This document shows positions 22,665-35,316 of a DNA stretch of 64,000 nt, piece by piece; the first letter of the stretch is position 1; the number at the start of each line of letters is the position of its first letter. This DNA comes from Xanthomonas chitinilytica (GTDB lineage Bacteria > Pseudomonadota > Gammaproteobacteria > Xanthomonadales > Xanthomonadaceae). The notes beneath the pieces were generated by a model, which was not told where the DNA came from, did not search any database, and worked only from the letters and a program-made list of their open reading frames with translations. The stretch lies in contig NZ_JAPCHY010000007.1 in the NCBI RefSeq assembly GCF_026107455.2, positions 62,001 to 126,000 of the forward strand, in the 5' to 3' direction. A program made the position numbers and the translations under genes.

Positions 22665-23790
22665 TTACGCGTCGATGCGTTTGGAGCCGACTTCCAGGCC
22701 GGACTTGAGGCTGGCCTCGACGAACTCGTCCAGGTCGCCGTCGAGCACCTTCTGGGTGTCGGTGCGCTCGATGCCGGTGCGCAGGTCCTTGATCCGGCTC
22801 TGGTCGAGCACATAGTTGCGGATCTGGCTGCCCCAGCCGATGTCGGACTTGGTCGCCTCCACCGCGTCCTTCTCGGCGTTGCGCTTCTGGATCTCCAGCT
22901 CGTACAGCTTGGCCGCCAGCATCTTCATCGCGCGGTCGCGGTTGGCGTGCTGGCTGCGCTCGGTCTGGCAGGCCACCACGATGCCGCTGGGCACGTGGGT
23001 GATGCGCACCGCCGACTCGGTCTTGTTGACGTGCTGGCCGCCGGCGCCGGAGGAGCGGTACACGTCGGTCTTCAGGTCGGCCGGGTTGATCTGGATGTCG
23101 ATGTTGTCGTCGACTTCCGGCGACACGAACACCGAGGTGAAGCTGGTGTGGCGGCGGTTGTCCGAGTCGAACGGCGACTTGCGCACCAGCCGGTGCACGC
23201 CGGTCTCGGTCTTCAGCCAGCCGTAGGCGAAGTCGCCCTCGACGCGGAAGGTGGCGGACTTGATGCCGGCCACTTCGCCGCCGGAGACTTCCAGCAGCTC
23301 GGCCTTCCAGCCGCGCGACTCGCACCAGCGCAGGTACATGCGCAGCATCATTTCCGCCCAGTCCTGGGCCTCGGTGCCGCCGGCACCGGCCTGGATGTCG
23401 ACGAAGGCGCTGGCGCTGTCCATCTCGCCGGAGAACATGCGCTGGAACTCGAGCTTCTCGATGTGCGCCTGGTAGCTGTCGAGGTCGGCGACCACCGCCA
23501 GCGCGGTGTCCTCGTCCTGCTCGCTTTCGGCCAGTTCCAGCAGTTCGCCGGCCTCGCCCAGGCCGTCGAGCACGCTGGCGATGCCGCTGACGGTCTTGTC
23601 CAGGAGCGAGCGCTCGCGGCCCAGTTGCTGGGCGTACTCGGGGTTGTTCCAGATATCGGGGTTTTCGAGTTCGCGGGTTACTTCTTCCAGACGTTCTTTC
23701 TTGACGTCGTAGTCAAAGATACCCCCTGAGCGAGACCACGCGATCGGTCAGATCGGCGATTCGCTGGCGGACTGGATTGAGTTCGATCAT
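22665..23790 (-). CDS. prfB: Peptide chain release factor RF2 (programmed +1 frameshift)
   Basis: RF2 ends translation at UGA and UAA codons. The zero frame starts at the ATG at 23790 and meets an in-frame TGA at codon 26 (23715-23713). Shifting +1 at CTT-TGA-C joins it to the long downstream frame, giving about 374 residues. The second frame has the stop-codon-reading tripeptide SPF ([15 protein letters not shown]) and the catalytic GGQ ([17 protein letters not shown]). lysS follows on the same strand. Translation is autoregulated: low RF2 slows UGA reading and favours the shift. The break is a family feature, not a defect. Confidence 0.96.
23712..23727 (-). promoter_or_regulatory. RF2 programmed frameshift site
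   Basis: On the minus strand AGGGGG (23727-23722), an internal Shine-Dalgarno-like element, is followed by TAT, then CTT TGA C with the slippery CTT at 23718-23716 and TGA at 23715-23713. Spacing and sequence match the classic E. coli site. Confidence 0.95.
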
Positions 23791-24072
23791 GGCGGGTCTT
23801 TCTGGAAATCAAGACTGCAATTCTAGCATCCGTACAGCGCCCCGCAGCCCCCGCAGGCCGCCGGCCCGGGCCGGATCGACACGGCCTGCCGGGCACGGCT
23901 GCGCAAGGCCCAACGGCATCGCGGAACCGCATCCGGCGGCGGCGCGGCGAAGACGGCGGCCGGGACGGGCACCTAGCCGCGTCGGTATCATGCGCCGGCC
24001 ATCGGCACCGGTGCCGTGGAAACCGATGGCGTTCCCCCATTCCTTCCCAGGTTTTCCACAAGGATTTCGATA

Positions 24073-25401
24073 GTGAAGCACCTCGCAGCAGGCGTGCTGG
24101 CCCTTGCCCTTGCCGCTGCGGCGAACGCCGCTCCCGGCGCACGCAAGATCAGCGCCCAGGGCGAGTTCCCTGGCGAAATCACCCCGGCCACGCCGCTGAA
24201 CCACAGCGACGGCAGTCGCAGCCAACGGTTCGTCCTGCCGCTGGCCGCCGGCCAGATGGTGTCGCTGAAGATGGACGGCGCGCTGGACGGCACCATCACC
24301 GTGTTCCGGAACGGCAGGCTGGTCGCCCGTGCCAGCGCCGGCGACAACGGCATCGCACGCCTCGCCCTGCGCGCCGATCGCGCCGACCGCTACCTGGTCG
24401 CGATCAATGGCGCCGACGCCCACGCGTTCGGGCCGTTCCGCCTTTCCGTCGAGCCGGTGCCCGCCTACAGCGGCGAACCGCTGACCGCGGGCGCACGCAT
24501 CACCGACTGGCTGGTCGGCGGACCGCAGAGCTACGCCCTGCAGGTGGACGAACCCGGGCTGTTCACCCTGTCCATGAAGTCGGACGAACTCGATGCCCGG
24601 CTGCATCTCAGCGGCAACGGCACGGAGCTGTATGAAGACAATGGCGGCGACAACACCGATGCGCGGCTGAAGGTGCCGTTGCAGCCGGGTCGCTACTCGC
24701 TCATCGCTTCGCCCCATTCCGACGACAGCGGCTTCTTCGATCTGGCCGTGCAGCGCGATCCGCTGCCTGCCGGGCTGGCACTGGAAGACGGCACGGAACT
24801 GCCCCTTCCCGGCACCGTCCATGGTTTCCTCGAGGCAGAGGGATTGCGCTACTTCGTGCTCGCCGTGCCGGAACGGCAGCGCGTCTGGCTGCAGGGCAGC
24901 AGCGAGCTCGACACTTCGCTGCGACTGGAAGGCGAAGGCATCGTGCTGGACGACGCAGACAGCGGCGGCGACTTCGACCCGCTTCTTTCCGCGGTACTGG
25001 AACCAGGCCGCTACAACGTCAGGGTCACGACCCTGGGCAGCCGCAACGGTCTCTTCCAGTTGACGTCCCGTGCCGCGCCGGCTTCCGATGGCGGTCGCCC
25101 GGTGCTGAAACCCGGTCGCGAGCACAGCGCCATCCTGCAGCCCGGCATCCGCGACCTGTACACGCTGGACATCCCGCGCAAGGGCCGCTACCTGATCGGC
25201 ATGAGCTCCTCCAGCATCGCTGGCCTGGTAACGCTGATGCGCGACGGCGTGCAGCTGGGCCTCAAGGACGACAACGACGAAGTTCCCGCCCCGGCGCGGG
25301 AACTGGAGCTGGAACTGGAGGCCGGCAGCTACGTGCTGGCCGCCTACAGCGTCGATCCCGCCGCAACCGGCAACTACCGCCTGCTGGTGCAACGCCAGTA
25401 A
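24073..25401 (+). CDS. Secreted beta-sandwich (PPC-like) repeat protein
   Basis: This is a 442-residue secreted protein of unknown function. A GTG start at 24073 with AAGGA upstream encodes a clean signal peptide (HLAAGVLALALAAAANA). The mature part consists of about four repeats of 90-110 residues resembling bacterial pre-peptidase C-terminal (PPC) beta-sandwich domains. Repeat ends look alike: YLVAINGADAHAFGPFRLSV, YSLIASPHSDDSGFFDLAV, YNVRVTTLGSRNGLFQLTS and YVLAAYSVDPAATGNYRLLV. Acidic loops such as EDNGGDNTDARL and DDADSGGDFDPLL suggest calcium binding. There is no catalytic domain or membrane anchor, so it may bind substrates or partners in the periplasm or outside. It sits between prfB and recJ. 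Confidence 0.8.
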   Translation: MKHLAAGVLALALAAAANAAPGARKISAQGEFPGEITPATPLNHSDGSRSQRFVLPLAAGQMVSLKMDGALDGTITVFRNGRLVARASAGDNGIARLALRADRADRYLVAINGADAHAFGPFRLSVEPVPAYSGEPLTAGARITDWLVGGPQSYALQVDEPGLFTLSMKSDELDARLHLSGNGTELYEDNGGDNTDARLKVPLQPGRYSLIASPHSDDSGFFDLAVQRDPLPAGLALEDGTELPLPGTVHGFLEAEGLRYFVLAVPERQRVWLQGSSELDTSLRLEGEGIVLDDADSGGDFDPLLSAVLEPGRYNVRVTTLGSRNGLFQLTSRAAPASDGGRPVLKPGREHSAILQPGIRDLYTLDIPRKGRYLIGMSSSSIAGLVTLMRDGVQLGLKDDNDEVPAPARELELELEAGSYVLAAYSVDPAATGNYRLLVQRQ

Positions 25402-25411
25402 GGCGTCCGCC

Positions 25412-25436
25412 CCGGTGCCGGCATGCCCGGCGCCGG
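25412..25436. terminator. Hairpin between the PPC-repeat gene and recJ
   Basis: CCGGTGCCGG (25412-25421) pairs with CCGGCGCCGG (25427-25436), with one G-T pair and a 5-base loop, in the 37-base gap between convergent stops. Confidence 0.5.
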
Positions 25437-25438
25437 CT

Positions 25439-27169
25439 TCAGCCGGCCGCCTGCAGGGTCTCCACGATCAGCTGCACGGCCTGGCCGCCGCGATAGTCGT
25501 CACCCACCAGCCGGTAGGCGATATGCACCCGCGATGCCGGCGCGTTGCCGGTCCAGCCGCCGAAATGGATGGCGTTGAGCGGGGCCGCCCGCCCCGGGCA
25601 GCGCAGTTCGAGCTTGAGGTGGCGCTCCTTCAGCACCCGCCACTGCAGTACCTCGAAGCAGCCATCGAACAGCGGCTCGGGAAACCCCTGCCCCCACGGG
25701 CCGGCCAGCCGCAGCGCCTCGGCATGGACGAAGTCCAGCTCGCCGGGCGCCAGCTCGCCGTCGGTCAGCACCTGCTGCTGCAGCAGGGCCGGGTCCAGCA
25801 GGGCCTGCGCCACTTCGGCGAATGCCTGCTCGAACGCGGCAAGACAGGTGCGCGGCAGGCTCAACCCGGCCGCCATCGCATGGCCGCCGAACTTGTCCAT
25901 CAGCCCGGGATGGCGCGCATTGACCGCGGCCAGCGCATCGCGGATGTGGAAGCCGGGAATCGAGCGGGCGGAACCGCGCAGCGAATCGCTGCCGGGCTCG
26001 GCCGGCGCGAAGGCGACCACCGGCCGGTGCAGCCGCTCCTTCATCTTCGACGCCACCAGCCCGACCACGCCCGGATGCCATTCCGGATCGAACAGGCAGG
26101 CCACAAGCGGCCGCTCGCCTTCGGCCGACAGCATCGCGCGCGCCACCACGGCCTCGGCATCGTCGGTCATCAGCTGCTGCACGGCCCGCCGTTCGGCGTT
26201 GATCTGCTCCAGCGTCGCGGCGATCTCGCGTGCCTGCGCAGCGTCCTCGGTGAGCAGCAGTTCGATGCCCAGCGCCATGTCCTCCAGGCGGCCGGCGGCA
26301 TTGAGCCGCGGCGCCAGCGCGAAGCCGATGTCGCTGGCGCTCAACCGCCGCGGGTCGCGGCCGCTGGCCTCGATCAGCGCCCGCAGCCCGACGCAGCCCT
26401 GCCCGTTGCGCAGGCGACGCAGGCCGGCCGCCACCAGCGCCCGGTTGTTGCCGTCCAGCGGCACCAGGTCGGCCACGGTGCCGACCGCGACCAGGTCCAG
26501 CAGGGTCATCAGGTCGGGCTCGGGGCTGCCGGCGAACGCGCCCTGCAGCCGCAGGTGCCGGCGCAGCGCCATCAGCACGTAGAAGATCACGCCGACGCCG
26601 GCCAGCGACTTGCTCGGGAAACCGTCGCCCTCGATGTTGGGGTCGACGATGGCATCGGCCGGCGGCAGCCGCTCGCCCGGCAGGTGGTGGTCGGTGACCA
26701 GCACCTGCCAGCCCTGCGCCTTGGCCGCGGCGACGCCGGCATGGCAGGCGATGCCGTGGTCCACGGTGACCAGCAGCTGCGGCCGCAGCGATGCCAGCTC
26801 TTCCACCAGCGCCGGCGACAGGCCGTAGCCGTGCACCATGCGGTTGGGCACGGCATGGACCACGTCGGTCGCGCCGAGCATGCGCAGGCCGCGCACGCCC
26901 ACCGTGCAGGCGGTGGCGCCGTCGCAGTCGAAATCGCCCACCACCAGGATCCGCTGCTGGCCGGTGATCGCCGCGGCCAGCAGTTCCACCGCCGCCTGCA
27001 TGTTGCCCAGCAGCTCGGGGGCGTGCAGCTGCGCCAGTTTCGGCTGCGCCTGCGCCGGATCGGCGGCACCGCGCGCGGCGTAGATCCGCTGCAGCAGCGG
27101 CAGGCTGCCGGGCGGCCAGTCGCCGGGCTCGGCGACCTCGCGCCGCACGATCCGCGGCGACTCAATCAT
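25439..27169 (-). CDS. recJ: Single-stranded-DNA-specific exonuclease RecJ
   Basis: This 576-residue 5'-3' exonuclease acts in recombination and mismatch repair. DHH phosphoesterase motifs are visible: GDFDCDGATA, VDHGIA, VTDHHLPG and VAVGTVADLVPL. The DHHA1 motif KFGGHAMAAGLS and a C-terminal OB-like region follow. The ATG at 27169 overlaps the end of rpfE by 8 bases, so the two are translationally coupled; the frame is open upstream but gives an unrelated Ser/Trp-rich translation. It is the last gene of the carA-to-recJ block. Confidence 0.95.
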   Translation of the reverse strand: MIESPRIVRREVAEPGDWPPGSLPLLQRIYAARGAADPAQAQPKLAQLHAPELLGNMQAAVELLAAAITGQQRILVVGDFDCDGATACTVGVRGLRMLGATDVVHAVPNRMVHGYGLSPALVEELASLRPQLLVTVDHGIACHAGVAAAKAQGWQVLVTDHHLPGERLPPADAIVDPNIEGDGFPSKSLAGVGVIFYVLMALRRHLRLQGAFAGSPEPDLMTLLDLVAVGTVADLVPLDGNNRALVAAGLRRLRNGQGCVGLRALIEASGRDPRRLSASDIGFALAPRLNAAGRLEDMALGIELLLTEDAAQAREIAATLEQINAERRAVQQLMTDDAEAVVARAMLSAEGERPLVACLFDPEWHPGVVGLVASKMKERLHRPVVAFAPAEPGSDSLRGSARSIPGFHIRDALAAVNARHPGLMDKFGGHAMAAGLSLPRTCLAAFEQAFAEVAQALLDPALLQQQVLTDGELAPGELDFVHAEALRLAGPWGQGFPEPLFDGCFEVLQWRVLKERHLKLELRCPGRAAPLNAIHFGGWTGNAPASRVHIAYRLVGDDYRGGQAVQLIVETLQAAG

Positions 27170-28085
27170 CCGACAGGGCCGCGACCGGCCGGCGCCAGAA
27201 GCGCCAGCGCTGTCCGCGGTCGATGGCGTAGCGGGTGCCGTCGGCGAAGTCCAGCAGCAGCCGGTCCAGCTCGCCACGGGCGATGGCGGCCAGCAACGGC
27301 CGGATCGCGTCGCCGCCCAGCTGGTCGAGCGAACGCAGCTGGCGCAGGTCGACCAGTGCATCGACCTGCTGCCGGTCGTCGACATCGGCGCCGACGGCCC
27401 TGGCCAGCGCCCGCAGCAGCGGATCGCGGCTGCGCACCTGCACGTGCGGCGAGGTCACCGCGTGCGGCAGGCGGCCGCCGCCCCAGAACCACAGCGAGTT
27501 GATCGCCGGCTTGCCCTGCGCGATGCGCCCGCTGTTCCATGGATGCTGGTGCAGCAGCACCTGCGCCTCGGTCAGCAGGGCGCGCCAGCGGCGGCCCAGG
27601 TCGCCTTCGGGCAGGTACCCGAACAGATCGTCGCCGAGTACCTCGTCCGGCTCGGCGAAATCGGGCAGTTTCGCTTCCAGCGGCAAGCGCAGGTACCAGC
27701 GCGAGGGCACCGGCGCGTCCAGCAGGAAACCGGCATCGCCGAACAGCGGCTTGAGCGCCGGCAGCAGCGCGGCCGCGTCCTCGGCGGTGGGCGCCAGCGT
27801 TTCGCCGTGCCCCATCATCCGCGCGCCCTGCATGTCCGGCACCACGTAGGCCGGATCGACCCGCAGCCAGCTGGCGCCTTCGGCATCGCCCACGTCCAGC
27901 TGGCGGGTCAGCGCCGCCACCGGCCAATGGTCCGGCGTCAGGCTGAAATGACGGCGCAGCTGCGTGCGCCCGCCCTCCTCCAGGCGCTGGCGGTCGGCCC
28001 GGCCCAGCGCCCGGGCCACGTCCTCGGGCAACGCCGCCGCCGGGAACCGGCTGCGCGCCGGCAGCAACAGCGTCGCCGTGGCCAT
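27162..28085 (-). CDS. rpfE: RpfE-like protein
   Basis: This 307-residue cytoplasmic protein is related to RpfE, encoded beside recJ in Xanthomonas rpf loci. It has no signal peptide or membrane segment. Notable stretches are DPAYVVPDMQGARMMG, a central HPWNSGRIAQGKPAINSLWFW(G)-type segment found in this family, and a C-terminal ELDRLLLDFADGTRY. Some databases link the family to phosphoglycerate mutase-type names, but I see no phosphohistidine (RHG) motif. The biochemical role is unknown. It starts 3 bases after greA stops and overlaps recJ by 8 bases. Confidence 0.82.
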   Translation of the reverse strand: MATATLLLPARSRFPAAALPEDVARALGRADRQRLEEGGRTQLRRHFSLTPDHWPVAALTRQLDVGDAEGASWLRVDPAYVVPDMQGARMMGHGETLAPTAEDAAALLPALKPLFGDAGFLLDAPVPSRWYLRLPLEAKLPDFAEPDEVLGDDLFGYLPEGDLGRRWRALLTEAQVLLHQHPWNSGRIAQGKPAINSLWFWGGGRLPHAVTSPHVQVRSRDPLLRALARAVGADVDDRQQVDALVDLRQLRSLDQLGGDAIRPLLAAIARGELDRLLLDFADGTRYAIDRGQRWRFWRRPVAALSDD

Positions 28086-28088
28086 GCG

Positions 28089-28561
28089 TCAGCCGATGTA
28101 CTGGACGCTGACGATTTCGTACTCGCGCTGCCCGGCGGGGGCGTCGATCACGATCGTGTCGCCCTCCTGCTTGCCGATCAGGGCGCGCGCGACCGGCGAG
28201 GAGATCGCGATCAGGCCCTGCTTGATGTCGGCTTCCAGGTCGCCGACCAGCTGGTAGCGCTTCTCTTCGTCGCTGTCGACGTCGGCCAGGGTCACGGTGG
28301 CGCCGAACACCACCTTGCTGCCGGCGTTGAGCTTGCTGATGTCGATGACCTCGGCATGCGACAGCTCGCCTTCCAGCTGCTTGATGCGGCCTTCGATGAA
28401 GCCCTGCTGCTCGCGCGCGGCGTGGTATTCGGCGTTCTCCTTGAGATCGCCGTGATCGCGCGCCTCGGCGATCGCGGCGATCACCTCCGGACGCTTGACC
28501 GATTTCAGGTGGTCGAGTTCCTCGCGCAGGCGCTGTGCGCCCTTGGCGGTGATCGGTGCCC

Positions 28562-28565
<4 letters not shown>
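28089..28565 (-). CDS. greA: Transcription elongation factor GreA
   Basis: This 158-residue GreA rescues backtracked RNA polymerase by stimulating transcript cleavage. The N-terminal coiled coil carries the acidic tip [20 protein letters not shown], and the C-terminal domain has [17 protein letters not shown]. Length matches the family. The start codon overlaps the carB stop as ATGA, showing tight coupling. The frame is open upstream inside carB, which I ignore. Confidence 0.97.
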
Positions 28566-31804
<3,239 letters not shown>

Positions 31805-31858
31805 TTTCTTCTCTAAGTCAGTACAGCGTGTCTGGGGGGAGTGATCGCACGCTGTCGA

Positions 31859-32416
31859 TCAGGAAAAAATCTCGGGGGATACGCTTACGCCGCATTGCTG
31901 TTCCAGCTCCGCGACCAGCAACTCCACGCTCTCCGGCGCCATCGGCAATACCTGGTCGAACCCGCTGGCGAGGCTGGCGAAGGCCTCGCTCCGCGCGAAG
32001 GCGTCCACCTGCTCCCTTTCCTGCGGGGTCATGTCCGGCGGAACCCCCAGGATCGCCCCTTGCTGCATGCCGGCCCGGGTCACCTCGGCCATCCGCACGC
32101 CGATCGGCGTCTGCAGGAACGCGTTCCACTGTTCGACATGTTCCGCGCCGTTGTCGCCCAGGCCATGCATGAATATCTGCCGCCCGTACTGCACCATCAG
32201 CTTCTGCAGCGGCGCTTGCACGCATTGCCGCCGGGCATCGTCGAGCCCTGCGAACTCTGGCACGCTGGCGGCGATATCGTTGGCGGCCTCCACGCTGGCC
32301 AGGTCCAGGCCCAGGCGTTCCATCAATGCGCCGACGCCGGCTTCCGAGGCCGGTGCGGCGCAGGCCGCGCCGGTGGCGAGCAACGCGGCGGCTGCGAAGG
32401 CGCGCGCTGCCTTCAT
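31859..32416 (-). CDS. Periplasmic DUF2059-like protein between carA and carB
   Basis: This is a 185-residue protein with a signal peptide ([15 protein letters not shown]). The segment [19 protein letters not shown] resembles the helical DUF2059 motif (a short stretch before a TPxG turn). Two further cysteines (RRQCVQ and EQQCGV) could form a periplasmic disulfide. The ATG overlaps the carA stop as ATGA, and the stop lies 54 bases before carB, so it sits inside the carAB operon. Function is unknown. Xanthomonadaceae carAB loci may carry such an insert, but I cannot verify that here. Confidence 0.7.
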   Translation of the reverse strand: MKAARAFAAAALLATGAACAAPASEAGVGALMERLGLDLASVEAANDIAASVPEFAGLDDARRQCVQAPLQKLMVQYGRQIFMHGLGDNGAEHVEQWNAFLQTPIGVRMAEVTRAGMQQGAILGVPPDMTPQEREQVDAFARSEAFASLASGFDQVLPMAPESVELLVAELEQQCGVSVSPEIFS

Positions 32417-33555
32417 GCCCGGGTCCCGGCCATCAGGCCGATGAAGCGGTCGAACAGCGGCGCGACGTCGTGCGGTCCCGGCGAGGCTTCCGGGTGGCCC
32501 TGGAACGAGAACGCCGGTGCGTCGGTCAGGGCGATGCCCTGGTTGGTGCCGTCGAACAGCGAGCGGTGGGTCACCCGCACGTTGTCCGGCAGGGTCGCTT
32601 CGTCCACCGCGAAGCCGTGGTTCTGCGAGGTGATCATCACCCGGCCACCGTCCAGGTCCTGCACCGGATGGTTGGCGCCATGGTGGCCGTGGCCCATCTT
32701 CATCGTCTTCGCGCCGACCGCCAGGCCCAGCAGCTGGTGGCCCAGGCAGATGCCGAACAGCGGGATCTTCTTCGCCACGAACTCTCGGATGGCGGCGATG
32801 GCGTAGTCGCACGGCTCCGGATCGCCCGGGCCGTTGGACAGGAACACGCCGTCCGGATTCATCGCCAGCACTTCCGCGGCCGGGGTCTGCGCCGGCACCA
32901 CGGTGATGTCGCAGCCGCGCTCGGCCAGCATGCGCAGGATGTTGAGCTTCACGCCGAAGTCGTAGGCGACCACCTTGTACTTCGGCGCGGCCTGCACGAA
33001 CGCGTTGCGGTCCAGGTCCAGCTGGCCGTCCTTCCACGGGTAGGCCTTGTCGGTGGAGACCACCTTGGCCAGGTCCATGCCCTTCAGGCCCGGGAACTTG
33101 CGCGCCGCTTCCAGCGCCTGCTCCACGTCGAGCCGCTCCCCGGGCGTCGCGGCGGCCAGCAGCGCGCCGTTCTGGGCGCCGCGCTCGCGCAGCAGGCGGG
33201 TCAGCTTGCGGGTATCGATGCCGGAAATGGCGACCACGCCGCGGCCGGTCAGCCAGTCCTGCAGCGACACCTGGCTGCGCCAGCTGCTCGGGCGCCGCGG
33301 CACGTCGCGCACGATCAGGCCGGCGGCCCAGACCCTGGCGGCCTCGTCGTCCTGGTCGGTCAGGCCGGTGTTGCCGATATGCGGGTACGTCAGGGTGACC
33401 ATCTGCCGGGCGTAGGACGGATCGGTCAGGACTTCCTGATAGCCGGTCATCGCGGTGTTGAACACCACTTCACCCACGGACAGGCCGGGCGCGCCTACGG
33501 ATTCGCCCTCGAATACGGTGCCGTCTTCGAGCACGAGGATTGCGGCTTGGGTCAC
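32413..33555 (-). CDS. carA: Carbamoyl-phosphate synthase small subunit (glutamine amidotransferase)
   Basis: This 380-residue subunit hydrolyses glutamine and channels ammonia to CarB. The class I amidotransferase triad is visible: the nucleophile cysteine in [12 protein letters not shown] and the His/Glu of [13 protein letters not shown]. The N-terminal CPSase domain starts [15 protein letters not shown] choose the GTG at 33555: it gives the family length, whereas the open frame upstream encodes an unrelated Pro/Arg-rich stretch. Its ribosome site is weak. On the minus strand a TACAAT box at 33688-33683 is a possible promoter, leaving a leader of about 125 bases. Confidence 0.95.
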   Translation of the reverse strand: MTQAAILVLEDGTVFEGESVGAPGLSVGEVVFNTAMTGYQEVLTDPSYARQMVTLTYPHIGNTGLTDQDDEAARVWAAGLIVRDVPRRPSSWRSQVSLQDWLTGRGVVAISGIDTRKLTRLLRERGAQNGALLAAATPGERLDVEQALEAARKFPGLKGMDLAKVVSTDKAYPWKDGQLDLDRNAFVQAAPKYKVVAYDFGVKLNILRMLAERGCDITVVPAQTPAAEVLAMNPDGVFLSNGPGDPEPCDYAIAAIREFVAKKIPLFGICLGHQLLGLAVGAKTMKMGHGHHGANHPVQDLDGGRVMITSQNHGFAVDEATLPDNVRVTHRSLFDGTNQGIALTDAPAFSFQGHPEASPGPHDVAPLFDRFIGLMAGTRA

Positions 33556-33795
33556 GGGAATCTCACTTTGGCTACCGAGGGGACTCCGAAGCCACGCCTG
33601 CGCCCACGGCAAAAACCGGTTGCAAAAAAGCGCGGACGGCGGTGCGGGACCGGTCCGGCTGACGTGATTCGGCGAGCGGGAATTGTAGCGGCATGGCGGA
33701 CCCGGCGCCAGCGCCGGCATGCGTTTGCGGCCGGTTTTCACAAACCGGAACAGGCGCTGCCGGCCATGCCGGCGCGCGCCGGGCCGCAGCCGCGG

Positions 33796-34512
33796 CTAGG
33801 TGACCAGGTCGCGCACCCGGTAGCTGCCGGGCGGCCGGCCATGCAGCCGGCGGGCGGCGTGCAGTGCGCCGCGGGCGAAGATGTCGCGGTTGGTGGCCCG
33901 GTGCACCAGTTCGATGCGCTCGCCCGGCCCGGCGAACTGCACCAGGTGCTCGCCGATGATGTCGCCGGCACGCAGGCTGGCATAGCGCGGCTCGGCGCCG
34001 CCCGCCTGCGCGGCCGCGCCCAGCGTCAGCGCCGTCCCCGAGGGGGCGTCCTTCTTGTGCACGTGGTGGGATTCGACGATGTCGCAATCCCAGCCCGGCA
34101 GCGCCGCGGCGGCGCGCTCGACCAGGTCCGCCAGCACCGCCACGCCCAGGCTGAAGTTGGTGGCCCACACCAGCGGGATGCCGGCGGCGGCGGCGGCCAG
34201 CGCCTGCTGCTGCGCCGGGCCGATGCCGGTGGTGCCGGAAACGAAACCGGCGCCGCGCTGCACGCACAGGGCCAGTACCGGGTCGAAGCCCTCCGGCAGG
34301 CTGAAGTCGATCGCCACGTCGAACGCCGGGGTGCCGGCCAGCTCGGTGGCGGCGAAATGCGGGACCCCGTCCACCACCCGCTGCGCGGGAGAGCGGCGGA
34401 CCACCGCGGCCACGACATCGAGCGAAGGATCTTCGGCCGCCAGGCGCAGCAGCGCCTGGCCCATGCGGCCGGAAGCGCCGTGGATCAGCAAACGGAGGGG
34501 TGCGGTGTTCAT
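33796..34512 (-). CDS. dapB: 4-hydroxy-tetrahydrodipicolinate reductase
   Basis: This 238-residue DapB catalyses the NAD(P)H step of lysine and diaminopimelate synthesis. The Rossmann motif IHGASGRMGQALL is at the N-terminus, GTTGIGPAQQQAL carries the nucleotide loop, and the catalytic ESHHVHKKDAPSGTA is present. It lies upstream of carA on the same strand with a 240-base gap, so carA probably has its own promoter. A short hairpin of CCGGTTT and AAACCGG lies in that gap. Confidence 0.96.
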   Translation of the reverse strand: MNTAPLRLLIHGASGRMGQALLRLAAEDPSLDVVAAVVRRSPAQRVVDGVPHFAATELAGTPAFDVAIDFSLPEGFDPVLALCVQRGAGFVSGTTGIGPAQQQALAAAAAGIPLVWATNFSLGVAVLADLVERAAAALPGWDCDIVESHHVHKKDAPSGTALTLGAAAQAGGAEPRYASLRAGDIIGEHLVQFAGPGERIELVHRATNRDIFARGALHAARRLHGRPPGSYRVRDLVT

Positions 34513-34561
34513 CGCCGCAAACTACCGGTTTACCCCTGCATCAGACAAGGGCCGGCGCGCC

Positions 34562-35254
34562 TCAGGCGTCGCCGCCGAGCAGGCGCCGGTCCCAGTTCTC
34601 CACCTGCCGCTGGCCGAGCCGGCGTTCGAACAGGGTCCGCCAGGACGGCACCAGCGGCAGCGCCAGGATCTCCTCGATCAGCGCCGGCTCCAGCGTGCGC
34701 CGGTAGAGCACGCCGATCAGCCGCTCCAGCGACCACTGCGGGTATGGCCGCGCCTGCAGTTCCAGCAGGTCGCCGGCCCGGATCGCCCCCGGCTGCAGTA
34801 CCCGGTAGTACCAGCCGGTACGACCGCTGTCCTGCACCCGCCGCGCCATGTCGGCGACGGCGAAACGGTCCGACAGCTTCCAGCACGGCTGGCGCGACTG
34901 CGACACTTCCAGCACCGCCTCGCCGAGCGAGAAGCGGTCGCCCAGGCACACCTGGGCTTCGGTGATGCCGACGCTGCTGAGGTTCTCGCCGAACGCCCCG
35001 GGCTGCAGCAGCAGCGCGTGTTCGCCCAGTTCCGCACGCCACGTGGGGTAGTGGTCGAAAGGGTAATGGTGGATCGCCTTGTCCGGCCCGCCGTGGACGC
35101 GGCGGTCGCCCTGCTCGTCGATCTCCAGGCCTTCCATGCCGACCCAGGCCGGGCCGAGAACCGGGTGCTTGGCGATGGCGCTGCGGCTGCCCGGCCGGGT
35201 GAACGCCACCGCCTTGCCTGCCAGTACCTGTCCGATCCGGACCGATGGTTCCAT
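34562..35254 (-). CDS. MOSC-domain protein (YiiM-like)
   Basis: This 230-residue MOSC-domain protein resembles E. coli YiiM, which detoxifies N-hydroxylated base analogues with a molybdenum cofactor. Visible family segments are RRVHGGPDKAIHHYPFDHY, GAFGENLSS, GDRFSLGEAVLEVSQSRQPC (the conserved cysteine that binds the cofactor) and GRTGWYYRVLQPG. The C-terminal helical part is typical of the 3-alpha domain. The ATG at 35254 aligns with family starts; an ATG at 35278 with a good AGGAG site is an equally plausible start adding eight residues. It stands just upstream of dapB on the same strand. Confidence 0.85.
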   Translation of the reverse strand: MEPSVRIGQVLAGKAVAFTRPGSRSAIAKHPVLGPAWVGMEGLEIDEQGDRRVHGGPDKAIHHYPFDHYPTWRAELGEHALLLQPGAFGENLSSVGITEAQVCLGDRFSLGEAVLEVSQSRQPCWKLSDRFAVADMARRVQDSGRTGWYYRVLQPGAIRAGDLLELQARPYPQWSLERLIGVLYRRTLEPALIEEILALPLVPSWRTLFERRLGQRQVENWDRRLLGGDA

Positions 35255-35316
35255 CTGGGATTTCCTCCAACCTGCCATGCCCTTCTCCTGCGAGCCGGGC
35301 GAAACTTCCGGGAACC

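Noticed and set aside
22665..23573. prfB as a shorter single-frame gene, or as a frameshift mutant
   Set aside because: The N-terminal part exists in the other frame and the exact RF2 frameshift signal joins them, so neither truncation nor mutation is needed.
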